From NCBI GenBank assembly GCA_029204225.1, contig CM055094.1, positions 22,256,657-22,320,656 on the forward strand: DNA of 64,000 nucleotides, given 5' to 3'. The DNA comes from Diphasiastrum complanatum (Eukaryota > Streptophyta > Lycopodiopsida > Lycopodiales > Lycopodiaceae). Positions 43,780 through 55,814 of this stretch are shown here, piece by piece. The notes beneath the pieces are model-generated. The model was not told the DNA's origin and searched no databases. It saw only the letters and a list, made by a program, of their open reading frames with translations. How positions within the stretch are numbered: the stretch's first letter is position 1; each line of letters starts with the position of its first letter. A program made the position numbers and the translations under genes.

Positions 43780-45594
43780 GAGGGTGAGTATGAGAAGACA
43801 CCACCTATCCAAGAGCCTCGGAGAATGTACTTGCCAATAGGAGCATAAAGGAAAAACCGGTTGGAAGTAAGAGACATTACTTGGACACTCCTTGGGACAC
43901 ATACTCTCCACGTAGTGTATCACCTGAATCTAAGATACCAAAATGGTATGAAAAGATCATGAAGGACACAAAGATAAATCAACCAGGATCTAGCACACAA
44001 GGAGAAGTGAGAAGATAAACGCGAAAAAGGAAGTCTCCCGATTGTTATCATGTGAACTATGTCCTAATGAGTGACATTTTGAAGTGTTGAGAGCCATCAA
44101 ACTTTGATGAAGCAAAGGATCACAAAGAATGGCAAAGGGCAATGGAAGAGGATATGGAATCCATCCATAGGCATGATACATGGGAGTTGGTTGATCCACC
44201 ACTTGGAAAGAAACCCATTGACAACAAATGCGTGTTTAGAACAAAGTTTCATGCGGATGGCACGATAGCAAAGCATAAGGCACGCCTAGTAGTGAAGGGC
44301 TATGAGCAAAATAAAGGAATTGACTATGAAAAAACATTTGCTCTAGTGGCTAAATGGACTACGCTATGTCTTATCATTGCCTTAGCATCTCATTTTGGGT
44401 GGAAGATCCATCAAATGGATGTGAAGTCCGCATTTTTGAATGATGACTTAGAGGAAGAAGTTTACATGGTCCAACTGCAGGGCTTCATGGCAAAAGGACA
44501 AGAACATAAGGTATGCAAGCTATGCAAAGCACTTTATGGCCTTAAGCAAGCGCCATGCGCATGGTATGGACGCATTGACAATTACTTTCTTTCTCATGAG
44601 TTTGTAAGAACAAATTCAGATCCAAATCTTTATGTTCTTATAAACAAAGATAGCATTGCCTTGATTGTACTTTATGTTGATGATATCATTATCACGGGCA
44701 ATGATGAGAATCTCATCCATTCTATCAAAGCCAACTTATACAAGCAATTTGAGATCACAGATTTAGACCTTATGCACTATTGTTTGGGTGTCGAAGTATG
44801 GCAAACTGGTAGTGATATTAGGCTATGTCAAAACATGTATGTGCACGGAGAGATTTCGCATGACAGAGTGCAAACCTTCCATCACCCCTTGCGAAGCTGG
44901 TAAGAAATTATTTCGTATTGATGATAGTGCACATGTTGACGCCACTTTATTTCGTCAGCTAGTTGGGAGTTTGATATATCTTACGACTACACGTCTTGAT
45001 ATCTGCTATGTTGTAAGTCTGATTAGCCAATTCATGTCATCACCCACTATGGACCATTGGAAAGTTGCGAAAAGGATTTTGAGATATGTGAAAGGTACAC
45101 CTAACCTTGGCCTGATCTACAAAAGACAAAGTGTTTTACCTAAGTTGCAAGGTTATGTTGACACTGGGCAGGAAAGATAGATGATAGAAAGTCAACAACA
45201 GGTTATGCTTTCAATTTTGGTAGCGATTGTTTTTCATGGTCTAGCAAGAAGCAAGATACCATTTATCTTTCTTCTACAGAAGCTGAATATAAAGCGTTAA
45301 GTTCTGCCACCCAGGAAGCTATTGGGCTGCGTAAGTTGTTATGTGAGATTGGCATGAAGCAGGTAAATCCTACTGTTATTTTTTGTGACAGCCAAAGGAA
45401 TAAAATTGGCTAAGAATCTTGTCTTTCACGCAAGGACAAAACATACTAATGTAAAATATCACCTTGTTCGTGAAAAATTACAATCTGAAGATATAAGTAT
45501 TGTACACTGTTCTACGTTGTTACAAGTTGCTGATCTATTTACGAAAGCTTTAAGTAAAGAGAAGTTTGAAACTTTTAGAGCCAAACTTGGCTAG
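43780..45594 (+). pseudogene. F1 RT and RNase H, broken
   Basis: RT 44142-44903 (WELVDPPLGKKPIDNKCVF, IALIVLYVDDIIITG), frameshift near 44850, then 44788-45180 in another frame (DATLFRQLVGSLIYLTTTR), and RNase H to 45594 (TKHTNVKYHLVREKLQSEDI, LFTKALSKEKFETFRAKLG). Stops and frameshifts at several joins, for example near 45180 and 45390. Confidence 0.9.
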
Positions 45595-45960
45595 AATTGA
45601 TTATGTAAAAAGCCTTTACTTGTAATACTATCATGGAGGTATGTTCCATGAATAGAGTAAACTTTAAAATAAAGAGAGATGTTGATCATTGAGGGAGAGA
45701 GTTAAAATAGCAAGGATCGACTTATACAATGCTTTCTTATTTCGACGGCATCACATGTGCTCAGTTCTAGAATCATCGGGCCGTCTTTCTTTTACAAGCT
45801 CTTTGAGTGCTTTTAAGCAACTTTATCTTTGTACTTGCTTATCAGTTTGAATATACAGTTTGTGAAAAGCAATTCTGTTGTCTTGTCTTATTGCACTTGA
45901 CGTTGTGCTGTGGTGATTGATCCGGTCGGGCCCTTTAAACTGTTTTCTTAACTGTGTGGA
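45595..45960 (+). repeat. F1 3' end with possible LTR remnant
   Basis: After the RNase H stop comes GATGTTGATCATTGAGGGAGAGAG (about 45679-45702), like the polypurine region of this copia lineage. The following 250 bp would be the LTR, but its first TG is not preserved and at 45961 it runs into repeat R. Confidence 0.5.
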
Positions 45961-46640
<680 letters not shown>

Positions 46641-46720
46641 TTGTCACTCAATAGAGGCCAAAGAACTATTTCACATATGGGTTTTTGGAGAGAAATCCTT
46701 TTGAGGGAAACCTCACACTG

Positions 46721-46919
46721 AAATGCGGGGCCACGCTGCAAGATTAAAAAGGTGGAGCATTGAAATACGGGAATTCAACAACAAAAAAACATCTCAAGGG
46801 CCTCGGAGCAGGATACGTCTAGAAGCGGGTTGGCTGGTTTCTTTTTGGTATACTCGCTCAGTTGCATTTGTTTTGCGCTAGTGCTGATTTATTTCTGCAG
46901 GGAGAGCATACCAAGCAGC
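46721..46919 (+). repeat. Copy of the ISG12-like gene's 5' flank, gene missing
   Basis: Resembles pieces of 27257-27604: GGTGGAGCATTGAAATACGG, then after a gap GGCTGGTTTCTTTTTGGTAT, GCTAGTGCTGATTTATT and GGGAGAGC. It stops a few bases before where the start codon would be, at the join to the C3 fragment. Confidence 0.8.
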
Positions 46920-49729
46920 AAATCTTTTTAGTGTTGGGCAATTGTTTGATAGTGGACTAGATGTGAATTTCAATGTTGATACATGTACAATCAAGAAGCA
47001 TGATGAGATCCTTGCATTTGGGTCTAGATATGGTGGAATCTACAAGCTTGATCCCAAAGAGTATGCTAACTCTTGTGATGGTGCTTTTGCTTCTCATATG
47101 TCTTTGGAGGAACTATGGCATAGAAGGTTGGGACATCCTAGCTATAGTTCTATGGTGTCCATGGTCAAGAAAGCCAAAGCTATTGGCTTGCCTAATCTTA
47201 TCTCCAAGAATTTCAAGCCATGTGAGGCTTGTGTCATATTTAAGTCTCATAAGAAGCCTTTTTCAAAGTCATCTATCAAGACTACACATCCATTGGAGCT
47301 CATACACTCGGATGTGCACTTCTCATCTTCAAAGAGCAAGGGTGGTGCTACTTGCTTTGTAACTTTCATTGATGATTTCACAAGATTTACTTGGTTATAT
47401 CTTCTAGCTTCAAATTATATGGTGTTTGACTATTTCCTAAAGTTCAAAGCTCTAGTTGAAAAGCAATTTTCATACAAAATCAACATTCTTAGAAGTGATG
47501 GAGGTGGTGAGTACACTTCCAATAAATTTCATGATTATTGTGAGCTTGAAGGCATTAAAAGGGAGTTTTCTTGTGCATATACACCATCTCAAAATGGGGT
47601 GGCTGTAAGAAAGAATAGAACCTTGTGTGAATGTGCCAAAACCATTAGAATTGAGGCATCCTTGCCAAAAGACTTTTGGGGTGAGGCCATCAATTGTTCA
47701 AACTATCTTTGCAATCGACTCCCTCATGCTGCACTTGGAGGAAAGTCACCATAAGAAGCGCTTTATTTGAAGAAACCTAAGGTTGATCACCTTAGAGTAT
47801 TTGGATGCATTTGCTTTGTCCATATTCCCTTGGAAACGAGAAAGAAGGATGATCCTTGTGCAAGCAAAGGAATAATGGTTGGATATTCATCCAACCAGAA
47901 AGCATATCAAATTTACATGCTCTCTACTTCTAAAGTAATTGATAGTAGAGATGTAGTTTTTCATGAAGAAGAAAAGTTTAATCTTGGAGGGGCCGAGATC
48001 AAGCAACCTCAAAATCTATCACCTTTTGTTATTGAAGACAATCAACATATGGAGGAGTCGAGATTTGAAGATGGAAGTCCTCAGATTTTCACTCCTAGAA
48101 GATCCATGAGGGAGAGATTCGAGCCTAAGAGGCTCACTTATGATGACAAAGGAAAACAAGTGGATCTTGATTCCACTTATGCTTATTTTGTTTCTCACGA
48201 GGAGCCAAGAAGCCCTCAATACCAAGGAGTGGTATGAGGCCATGAAGATTGAATATGATGGCTTGATCACCAACCACACATGGGAGCTAGTGGATCCACC
48301 ACCTAACATGCATATCATTGGATGCAAGTGGGTGTTCAAGATCAAGTACAATCATGATGGCTCCATCAACAAGTACAAGGCAAGATTATGTGCTACAGGC
48401 TTTGCACAAATATATGGCCTTGACTATGAAGAAACCTTTGCTCCTGTAGCAAAGATGGTGACAATAAGAATCATAATCTCTCTTGCCTTATTTTTTAAGT
48501 GAAAATTGTATCAACTTGATGTCTCCAACGCTTTTTTGAATGGCTATCTTGAGGAGGAGATATACGTGGAACACCCTCAAGGATTTATCAAGGATAAATC
48601 TAAGGTGTGTTTGCTATTTAGAAGTCTTTATGGCTTGAAGCAAGCACCTAGATCATGGTATTCAACACTCAACAACTTTCTACTTTCATTAGGATTTGTG
48701 CTTAGTGACTATGATCCTTCTATGTACTTAAAGTTTGATGGTAGTAATATTGTCATTCTTCTAATCTATGTAGATGACATTATTCTTAGTGGAAATTGTT
48801 TGATGCTAGTTCAAGAAACTAAGGATGCATTAGGAAGAGAATTTAAAATACAAGATCTAGGAGAGTTCCATTACATTTTATGCCTTGAGATTGATTTTCA
48901 TGAAGAGTATGCGTTTATTTGTCAATCTAGATATGTCTTTTCTATGTTGAGAAAATTCGATATGCAAAATTGTAAAGGCATAGATACTGTAAAAATTACA
49001 GCAAATAAGGATCCTAAAACACTTGAAATGATGAGGGAAACAATAGATTATGATTTCATAAGATTAGCACAAGTTGAACCATCAAAATCCATCAAAAATC
49101 TATGCTTGAACCTCACTAAATGGCCCAAATCCTTGAAGAAGGCTTCACACGTGTGAAAGTACGGCCTCCCACAGTCTGAGTACTGTACACCAGACCTATA
49201 TTCAATCCTATAATCATTAGTAATCACAAGTACTCAAACAATTATGAACATAGAGAGCAATTGCACCATTATGAGAGAAAAAACATGAAATTGCTTGATT
49301 GATTTTGGTGAGATATCATCACCTATATATACATGATCCATCATGGTTTTGGGCAGGTATGAGTATCCCTAAACCTATCCCTAATGCTAATTTTGGTGGA
49401 TCTTTCATCCCTACCAAGTTAGGGTTGGAATCTTGGAGATCCCTCAACAATGCAAAAATTACCAAAAATAGCTCCTATTTTTTCTCCCTTGTATCTAAGC
49501 ATAATTTGGACTCATTCCAAAGGTTCTAACACTTAGGTCTACTTGAGAACATCCTTATGAATGGAATCCTATGCTATTTGGCACGTGTGACAAGCCACAT
49601 CATGACCATCTAACTATTTACAATTCATATGACCAAAACTAGTCAAGCTAGAATTGTGAATTTTTAACAGATACTCCCATGGAGCAACATGTAAAAGATC
49701 CTATTAAAGGTGATGAAAGATCCTTCGAG
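46920..49729 (+). pseudogene. C3: family C pol fragment (protease end to RT)
   Basis: Starts inside the protease tail (FSVGQLFDSGLDVNFNVD), then integrase (LEELWHRRLGH, HSDVH, RSDGGGEY; Glu motif reads NGVAVRKNR, so the catalytic Glu is Val), a stop at 47753, the integrase C-terminus (47767-48237), a frame change into RT (48140-48502), a stop, and RT continuing (48506, [21 protein letters not shown]). The solo D LTR (48988-49669) splits KGIDT|PMEQHVKDP. It ends at ERSFED (49729). No C LTR flanks it. Confidence 0.88.
48988..49669 (-). repeat. Solo LTR of family D (682 bp)
   Basis: Full-length LTR between perfect TSDs GATAC (48983-48987 and 49670-49674) with no internal region: the usual product of LTR-LTR recombination. 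CACACGTGTG at 49146-49155. Confidence 0.97.
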
Positions 49730-50906
49730 GACATGTATAGAGGTTTGCTAAGCTCAACAGAGGGATTATCAGCCTGTGCATAGCATCAAATAGGAAAAAA
49801 TTTGGTGAAAAATTCACAATTTTGAAGCCAGCTGAAAATTGAAACCGGACTTGGGGTTTCGGTTTTTATACATAACTGGTGATTTCTTCGCTGTTTGTGC
49901 ACCGTTTTGGATGCCGTAAGAACAAGAAGTAAGCTAATCACACTGTCAATCAGCCATGGAGAGATTCTGAGGTTTATGTCAGAGATTTGTCTCCAGACAG
50001 TTAACCTAGCAGATTTGCGGTAAAAAGGTGAAAAAGCCACTTTGTCAAGTTGAGCTAAAATCACCGTTTCTCCACGGAATTTCCTGACTGAACACTCTAT
50101 AGTCATGGATTCAGTAGGGCAACCTTTCTCTAGGCCTCAGATCATGCTCGAAATGAATTACAGGAGAGCTTGATCCGATGATTTTGAGAGAAGGGAGGCA
50201 CGGCCACGGGCAGGGAAGTCGCGGGCAGTTCGCGCGCCCAATGCAATGAAGAACTCAGTGTACCGAAGTTCTTAGCGTATGCAGGAGTTTGGTTCGATAC
50301 TTAGATGTACTTTGAACCTTCAGATGAGGTGTCAAGTGAATCAACAGTCCAGAATCTGTGATGGGAGAGAAATTTGAACCACAAGATTTGGTTCAGCCAT
50401 TGGATGAGCTTTAAACAAGGTCCTGAAGAATTGAAGCGCATTTTGGCCTTCAACTTCATTAGAAATTTTCATACTGAAAGTTAGTTGGGTCCCTTCACAA
50501 GTGAAGAGTGAAGTTTCTTCAAAGTGAAGAAACAGTTCAAAAGCTAGAAAACTCCCTATTTTTGGGTCCTTTGCCCGTTTTGACCCAAACGAAAGGCTAT
50601 AACCTCCAAACGAAGGGCACCCGGACTGTACCTACAAGTACGGTACAACAAAATAGAGCAGTTGCACCGGAGAAAGTGTTCGGAGAATGCCAGAAGTAGT
50701 TTCACCATTCCACTGGGCACGTTGTTGGGAATTGACGACTGAGTGCATTTTGGAAGGCGACGCCGATTTAGCTTTCAAATTGGTGGAAAAGCGGCGAGTG
50801 GCTTGGTAAGAAAAAAAGTGCAGATCATTATTTTCAACTTCTGACATCACTGCTGGCCTCGACATACTGTTCTTAGCCTAAGGCAGAAGTTTTAAGCAGT
50901 TTTGCG
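49730..50906 (+). other. F2 leader region
   Basis: Non-coding, similar to the F1 leader at 40606-41492, including CCAAACGAAGGGCACCC (about 50608) and the GTAC-rich CTGTACCTACAAGTACGGTAC. Its left end abuts the C3 fragment without an LTR. Confidence 0.7.
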
Positions 50907-51210
50907 ATGACAAACATGGGAGAGTCCATTTTGAGTGAAAGTAGCAAATTGGACGGGATTTCCAACTATGAAGTGTGGAAATTCAAAATGAAAAACATAC
51001 TGATGGAGAAAGATGTGTGGGAAGTCGTCACAGGTGATGAGAGAAGGCCGCCAAATGAAACAGACATCAAAGTGTTCGACAAAAAGATGAGGAAAGCTTT
51101 GACCTTCATTAACTTGTCAGTGAAGGATCACATCATTACCCACATTTGTGATGCTATTACACCCAGACATGCATGGGATGTGCTAAAGGAGCAGTTCGAG
51201 ACGTCAAATC
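50907..51210 (+). pseudogene. F2 gag N-terminal part, interrupted by A2
   Basis: ATG at 50907; MTNMGESILSESSKLDGI, YEVWKFKMKNILMEKDVWEVV, FINLSVKDHIITHI, DVLKEQFETSN. The frame is open up to the A2 insertion. With A2 and one TSD taken out, it continues at 57647. Confidence 0.9.
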
Positions 51211-51865
51211 TGTGAAAAATACAGATCCTAAGTGGATCTAAACTCCAAGATCATTGGCTTGAATGCTTGCACTCCAAACTACATAAGCTAGGAATTGGCA
51301 ACACATTCTATGCTACCTAGAATGCAAAGAACTTGATCAAAAAGCATTTATCACAAATGGAAACTTCCATAAACATCAAGTGCGGCCCAAAATAGCATTA
51401 TACAGTCCATAATACATCAGCCTACCACTTTTGGAAAGCACCTAAGATCATACACAATAGCTTGAAGACAATACACACAACAATGCTCTCAATGGAGGAA
51501 GAAACAATGACAATGATCTATTGATCTCAATGAAGCATACAAAAGGTTTCTCCAACCTGTTCTCCACGACTTCCCTACTATTTATGGATGAGGAAGATGA
51601 CTCTCTCTCCTCTCTCTAGAAGGTACTTGACCCTAGATATTCCCTATATAGGAAAAATAGCTAAAAATGGCTTATATGACCAAAATACATCAAAATGGTC
51701 TCATTTTGAAGGGTATGAAGTTTGACACTTCATCATACTGAAAAAATACAGTAAATAAAAACATTGTGGCCTGGTTCACACGTGTGAAACTCCAGAACCA
51801 AAACTATTTACAATTTTAGCCAATTTAGGCCTCAAACTAGCTAGGAAATGTTGACAATTTTCACA
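51211..51865 (-). repeat. A2 3' LTR (655 bp)
   Basis: TGTGAAAAATACAG ... GACAATTTTCACA, followed by CTCCCTCTTC (polypurine tract GAAGAGGGAG on the coding strand). The first bases of the LTR supply the pol stop codon. CACACGTGTG at 51777-51786. Confidence 0.96.
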
Positions 51866-54800
51866 CTCCCTCTTCAACATTGGATGCTAGTTTCAACATA
51901 GTCTTTGAGCACATTCCAAGATTAGATCTATGCATTGAATATAGGTCCTTTCCCAATGGTTTGGTGAAGATATCAGCCACACACTCCTTTGAAGAGACAT
52001 GTTGAAGCTCCACCTCTTTGGCAATGACTTGATCTCTCACAAAATGGTGAGCAATCTCAATGTGCTTGCTCCTTGCATGAAAAACAGGATTGCTTGCCAA
52101 GCTTTGGGCTGAAAGGTTATCACAAAGTATGATTGGAGTCTTCTCTGGTTCCAGCAAGTGAAGATCCAATAACATCCTCTTGATCCAAAGAATCTCCTTG
52201 GTGCATGTTGTTAATGCCTTGTACTCGGCTTCGGTGGAAGATAGAGAGATAGTTGGTTGCTTCTTTGATAGCCATGAGACCACTCCATCTCCAAGATAGA
52301 TTGCAAAGGCACTTGTTGACTTCCTATCCATTTGATCACCTGCAAAATCTGAATCTGAAAATCCACAAAGGTTAGGTGTAGTACCTCCATACAAGATGCC
52401 AAAATCTCTAGATCCCGAGATGTATCTAAGTACTCTCTTTCCTAGCTTCCAATGAGCCTCACTAGGATCTTGCATAAATTGACTTAGTTTACCAACCACA
52501 AAGCTTAGATCAGGTCTTGTGATGGTTAACCATATAAGAGATCCTATTAGCTTTCTATAGAGAGTAATGTCCTTGAAGGATCTTTCATTACTTCTTGTAG
52601 TTAGCTTTACATTTGATTCCATAGGAGTAGAAACAACTTTACAATCTTCCATATGAAACCTTTTTAGAATAGAGTTAACATACTTTTCTTGACATATGAA
52701 TGTAGATTTAGAAGTTCTAATAATCTCTATTCCTAAGATATAATGAAGTTTACCAAGATCTTGAATTTCAAACTCTCTTTTGAGTGCCATCTTGATTTCA
52801 TCTATATCTAGATTGTTACCACCACTTAAGATAATGTCATCAACATAGATCAAAAGTAAAGTGATATCATTTTCATTCAATCTAAAGTAGAGAGAATGAT
52901 CATACTCACTCATAACAAAGTTTTGAGAAAGTAAGAAGGAATTGAGCTTAGCATACCAACTCCTTGGTGCTTGCTTTAGCCCATACAAACTCTTTTGGAG
53001 ATAGCACACATGATTAGGCTCATCATGTGAAACATAGCCCTCGGGTTGCTCCATGTAAATATCTTCTTCAAGATCACCATTCAAGAAGGCATTAGTAACA
53101 TCCATTTGCCACATATCCCAATCATAAAGAGTTGCAAGAGAGATTAGGATTCGAATAGTTACCATCTTTGCCACGGGTGCAAAGGTCTCATCATAGTCAA
53201 TACCATATTCTTGAGCATACCCCTTTGCCACCAACCTTGCCTTGTACTTGTTGATTGATCCATCTTGATTTGTCTTGATCTTGAAGATCCACTTACAACC
53301 AATTGCCTTCTTGTCCTTTGGAAGCTTTACCAACCTCCATGTGTTGCTTTTGATGAGTGCTTGATGCTCATGATCCATGGCTTGGATCCATTCCTTCTTT
53401 TGAATTGCTTCACCTACACAAGTTGGTTCATCAAAAGAGGTAAGAAAAGCAAAGTTAGAGTTGTCCACCACTTGCTTTCCTTTTTCATCATAGGTTAGCC
53501 TTGATGGCTTAGCCCTTTGCCTTTGAGTCTTCCTTGAAGTTTGCTTTGGAGTGGCATCTCCATCTTCATCCAAGACATCTTGCACATCATGATGATTAGT
53601 AGGCACATCAACATCAACATCAACAACATTGGAAACATTCTCTTCATGAAAGATGACATCCCTACTTATGACAACTTTCTTTGTAGAAGGAATGTACACT
53701 TTGTAAGCCTTGCTTACTTCACTATAGCCAACAAACACACCCTTCTTTGATGAAGGATCTTCTTTAGTTCTATCATCAAGTGTGATATTGACAAAACATG
53801 TACATCCAAAGATCCTACAATGCTTGACACTCGGCCTTCTACCATAAAGAACCTCATGAGGAGTTTTACCATCCAAGGAAGCACTTGTCCATCTATTACA
53901 TAGATAGTTAGCACATGCTAAAGCTTCCCCCCAAAAAGACTTAGCAAGATTAGCATGTAGTCTCATTGCCTTGGCACATTCACAAAGGGTTCTATTCTTC
54001 CTCTCGGCCACTCCATTCTGTTGTGGAGTCCTAGGACTAGACATCTCCCTCTTAATCCCATGTGCTATACAAAAGTCTTTGAACCTATTTGAGGTGTATT
54101 CCCCTCCATTATCAGATCTTAAGCATTTGATCTTTGTATTGAATTGGTTTTCCATTTCATTCTTGAACTTGACAAATGCAGCAAACACTTCATCCTTACT
54201 TTTAAGAAGATAGATCCAAGTATACCTACTAAAGTCATCAATGAAAGTTGCATACATCTTTGCCCCACCATTGCTAGTTGTACTAGAAGAATGAATATCA
54301 GAATGCACAAGTTGAAAAGCTTCTTTAGATCTAGAAGTAGATCTAGAATAAGCAAGTCTATGAGATTTGGACAAGGCACAATGTTCACAAACACTATTGT
54401 TTGCAACAAGACTTTTAGGGAGACCAAGAACAAGCTCTTTCTTTGCCATTACCTCCAAAGATTTGAAGTTGGGATGGCCCAACCTCTTGTGCCAAACTTC
54501 TTGGTTTGTCAAATGCTCCCTAGCCATACATCCTTCATGATTAGAGATCACACATGCATCAAGCTTGAAAAGTTTACCATGCCTCCTACCTTGAGCAATC
54601 AAGGATCCACATTTACTTATCAAACATGCATCTCCAATGAACTCCACATCAAGTCCTTTGTCAATCATTTGACTTACACTAAGCAAATTCTTAGTGATTG
54701 AAGGAATGTACAAAACATTTTCAAGATTTGCTTTCCTATTTGTTGAAAGGGAAATAGGAATAGTGCCTATGCCTTTGATGTCACATTGACCATCATTTGC

Positions 54801-55247
54801 AGTGTAGATGATGTTACCTTCTCCCTCATAAGACAATAAGGATGTAAAGTATTCCTTATGTCTTGTCATGTGAGATGAGGCTCCACTATCAATCCACCAA
54901 GGATCATTATCATCTATGTTGGCTAACAAACTTGAAGTCATAACAAGTGATTCACATGTGTTATGTTCTTCCTCATCTATTGTAAGATTTCCTTGCCTCT
55001 CTCCTTGCTCTCTTTTCTTCTTATAACATTCATTTGCAAAATGACCTTTTATCCCACAATAAAAGCACTTGAACTTTGACTTATTGTTCTTAGTAGAAGA
55101 GGAAGAGGAAGAGTGATCATCATGATCAAAGTTACCACCTTTGGACCATTTCCCTTTGCCTTTACCTTTGCCCTTGAATTTGCCTTTTGTGAAGAAAGCC
55201 TCTTCACCTCCACCTTGCAAGGATGCACCATCAAGCTTTGATTGCAA
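51861..55247 (-). CDS. A2 zinc knuckle-protease-integrase-RT-RNase H ORF (1128 codons)
   Basis: In frame with gag but separated from it by TAA (55254-55256). Zinc knuckle CFYCGIKGHFANEC (residues 61-74), protease DSGASSHMT (Asp120), integrase (VWHKRLGH, HSDIH, RSDNGGEY, NGVAERKNR), RT (CKWIFKIKTNQDGS, IYVDDIILSGG near residue 810), RNase H (SDSDFAGDQMDRKST, STEAEYKAL). No other break. The ORF runs through the polypurine tract: its last residues (EEGV) are coded by GAAGAGGGAG plus the LTR's TG, and the stop TGA is LTR bases 3-5. Confidence 0.93.
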   Translation of the reverse strand: MQSKLDGASLQGGGEEAFFTKGKFKGKGKGKGKWSKGGNFDHDDHSSSSSSTKNNKSKFKCFYCGIKGHFANECYKKKREQGERQGNLTIDEEEHNTCESLVMTSSLLANIDDNDPWWIDSGASSHMTRHKEYFTSLLSYEGEGNIIYTANDGQCDIKGIGTIPISLSTNRKANLENVLYIPSITKNLLSVSQMIDKGLDVEFIGDACLISKCGSLIAQGRRHGKLFKLDACVISNHEGCMAREHLTNQEVWHKRLGHPNFKSLEVMAKKELVLGLPKSLVANNSVCEHCALSKSHRLAYSRSTSRSKEAFQLVHSDIHSSSTTSNGGAKMYATFIDDFSRYTWIYLLKSKDEVFAAFVKFKNEMENQFNTKIKCLRSDNGGEYTSNRFKDFCIAHGIKREMSSPRTPQQNGVAERKNRTLCECAKAMRLHANLAKSFWGEALACANYLCNRWTSASLDGKTPHEVLYGRRPSVKHCRIFGCTCFVNITLDDRTKEDPSSKKGVFVGYSEVSKAYKVYIPSTKKVVISRDVIFHEENVSNVVDVDVDVPTNHHDVQDVLDEDGDATPKQTSRKTQRQRAKPSRLTYDEKGKQVVDNSNFAFLTSFDEPTCVGEAIQKKEWIQAMDHEHQALIKSNTWRLVKLPKDKKAIGCKWIFKIKTNQDGSINKYKARLVAKGYAQEYGIDYDETFAPVAKMVTIRILISLATLYDWDMWQMDVTNAFLNGDLEEDIYMEQPEGYVSHDEPNHVCYLQKSLYGLKQAPRSWYAKLNSFLLSQNFVMSEYDHSLYFRLNENDITLLLIYVDDIILSGGNNLDIDEIKMALKREFEIQDLGKLHYILGIEIIRTSKSTFICQEKYVNSILKRFHMEDCKVVSTPMESNVKLTTRSNERSFKDITLYRKLIGSLIWLTITRPDLSFVVGKLSQFMQDPSEAHWKLGKRVLRYISGSRDFGILYGGTTPNLCGFSDSDFAGDQMDRKSTSAFAIYLGDGVVSWLSKKQPTISLSSTEAEYKALTTCTKEILWIKRMLLDLHLLEPEKTPIILCDNLSAQSLASNPVFHARSKHIEIAHHFVRDQVIAKEVELQHVSSKECVADIFTKPLGKDLYSMHRSNLGMCSKTMLKLASNVEEGV

Positions 55248-55253
55248 CCTATG

Positions 55254-55814
55254 TTATTCAGCCAATAAGATTTCTTGCAAGTCAACCACACTTGGCAAGA
55301 CTCTTTGAATGGCAAAACTTTGCACAAGGTTAGCATGTTCATTTAGCAAACCACTCAACATAACTTGGACTATTTCACCATCTTTTATGTTCTCATCAAT
55401 GCATGCTAAATCATCACTTAGGGACTTAACTCTCAAGATAAATGCATGAGCACTTTCACCCTCTCTTTGCCTACTAGAAAATATTTGTCTCCTTATGGTC
55501 AATACCCTAGATGTGGACTTTGATTCAAAGAGCTTCTTTAAGGCATTCCATGCCTCACTTGCACTTTGACACTTTCCAACTTCCTTGAGAAGTTCATTTG
55601 TAACATTCATTTTAATGATATGAAGAGCCCTTTTGGCCTTCTTATCAAACCTTTGTTGCTCTTGAAGTGTGAGAGGTCTCTCTTCAATTTCTGCAACTAT
55701 GTCCATGAGTTCATTCAACTCAAGTAAGGACTCCATCCTCACTTTCCAAGTAGAGTAGTTTGATGAACTCAACCTTTCACTAGACTCTAGCATGATCCCA
55801 CCATTGGAAGCCAT
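55254..55814 (-). CDS. A2 gag capsid part (186 codons), ends at a nonsense codon
   Basis: MASNGGIMLESSERLSSSNY, STWKVRMESLLEL, ALHIIKMNVTNELLKEVG, STSRVLTIRRQIFSS, ending ILLAE then TAA. Directly after the stop the same frame goes on with HRLQSKLDG, the normal continuation in the other families (LLAEESR...), so the TAA is a point mutation. Confidence 0.92.
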   Translation of the reverse strand: MASNGGIMLESSERLSSSNYSTWKVRMESLLELNELMDIVAEIEERPLTLQEQQRFDKKAKRALHIIKMNVTNELLKEVGKCQSASEAWNALKKLFESKSTSRVLTIRRQIFSSRQREGESAHAFILRVKSLSDDLACIDENIKDGEIVQVMLSGLLNEHANLVQSFAIQRVLPSVVDLQEILLAE

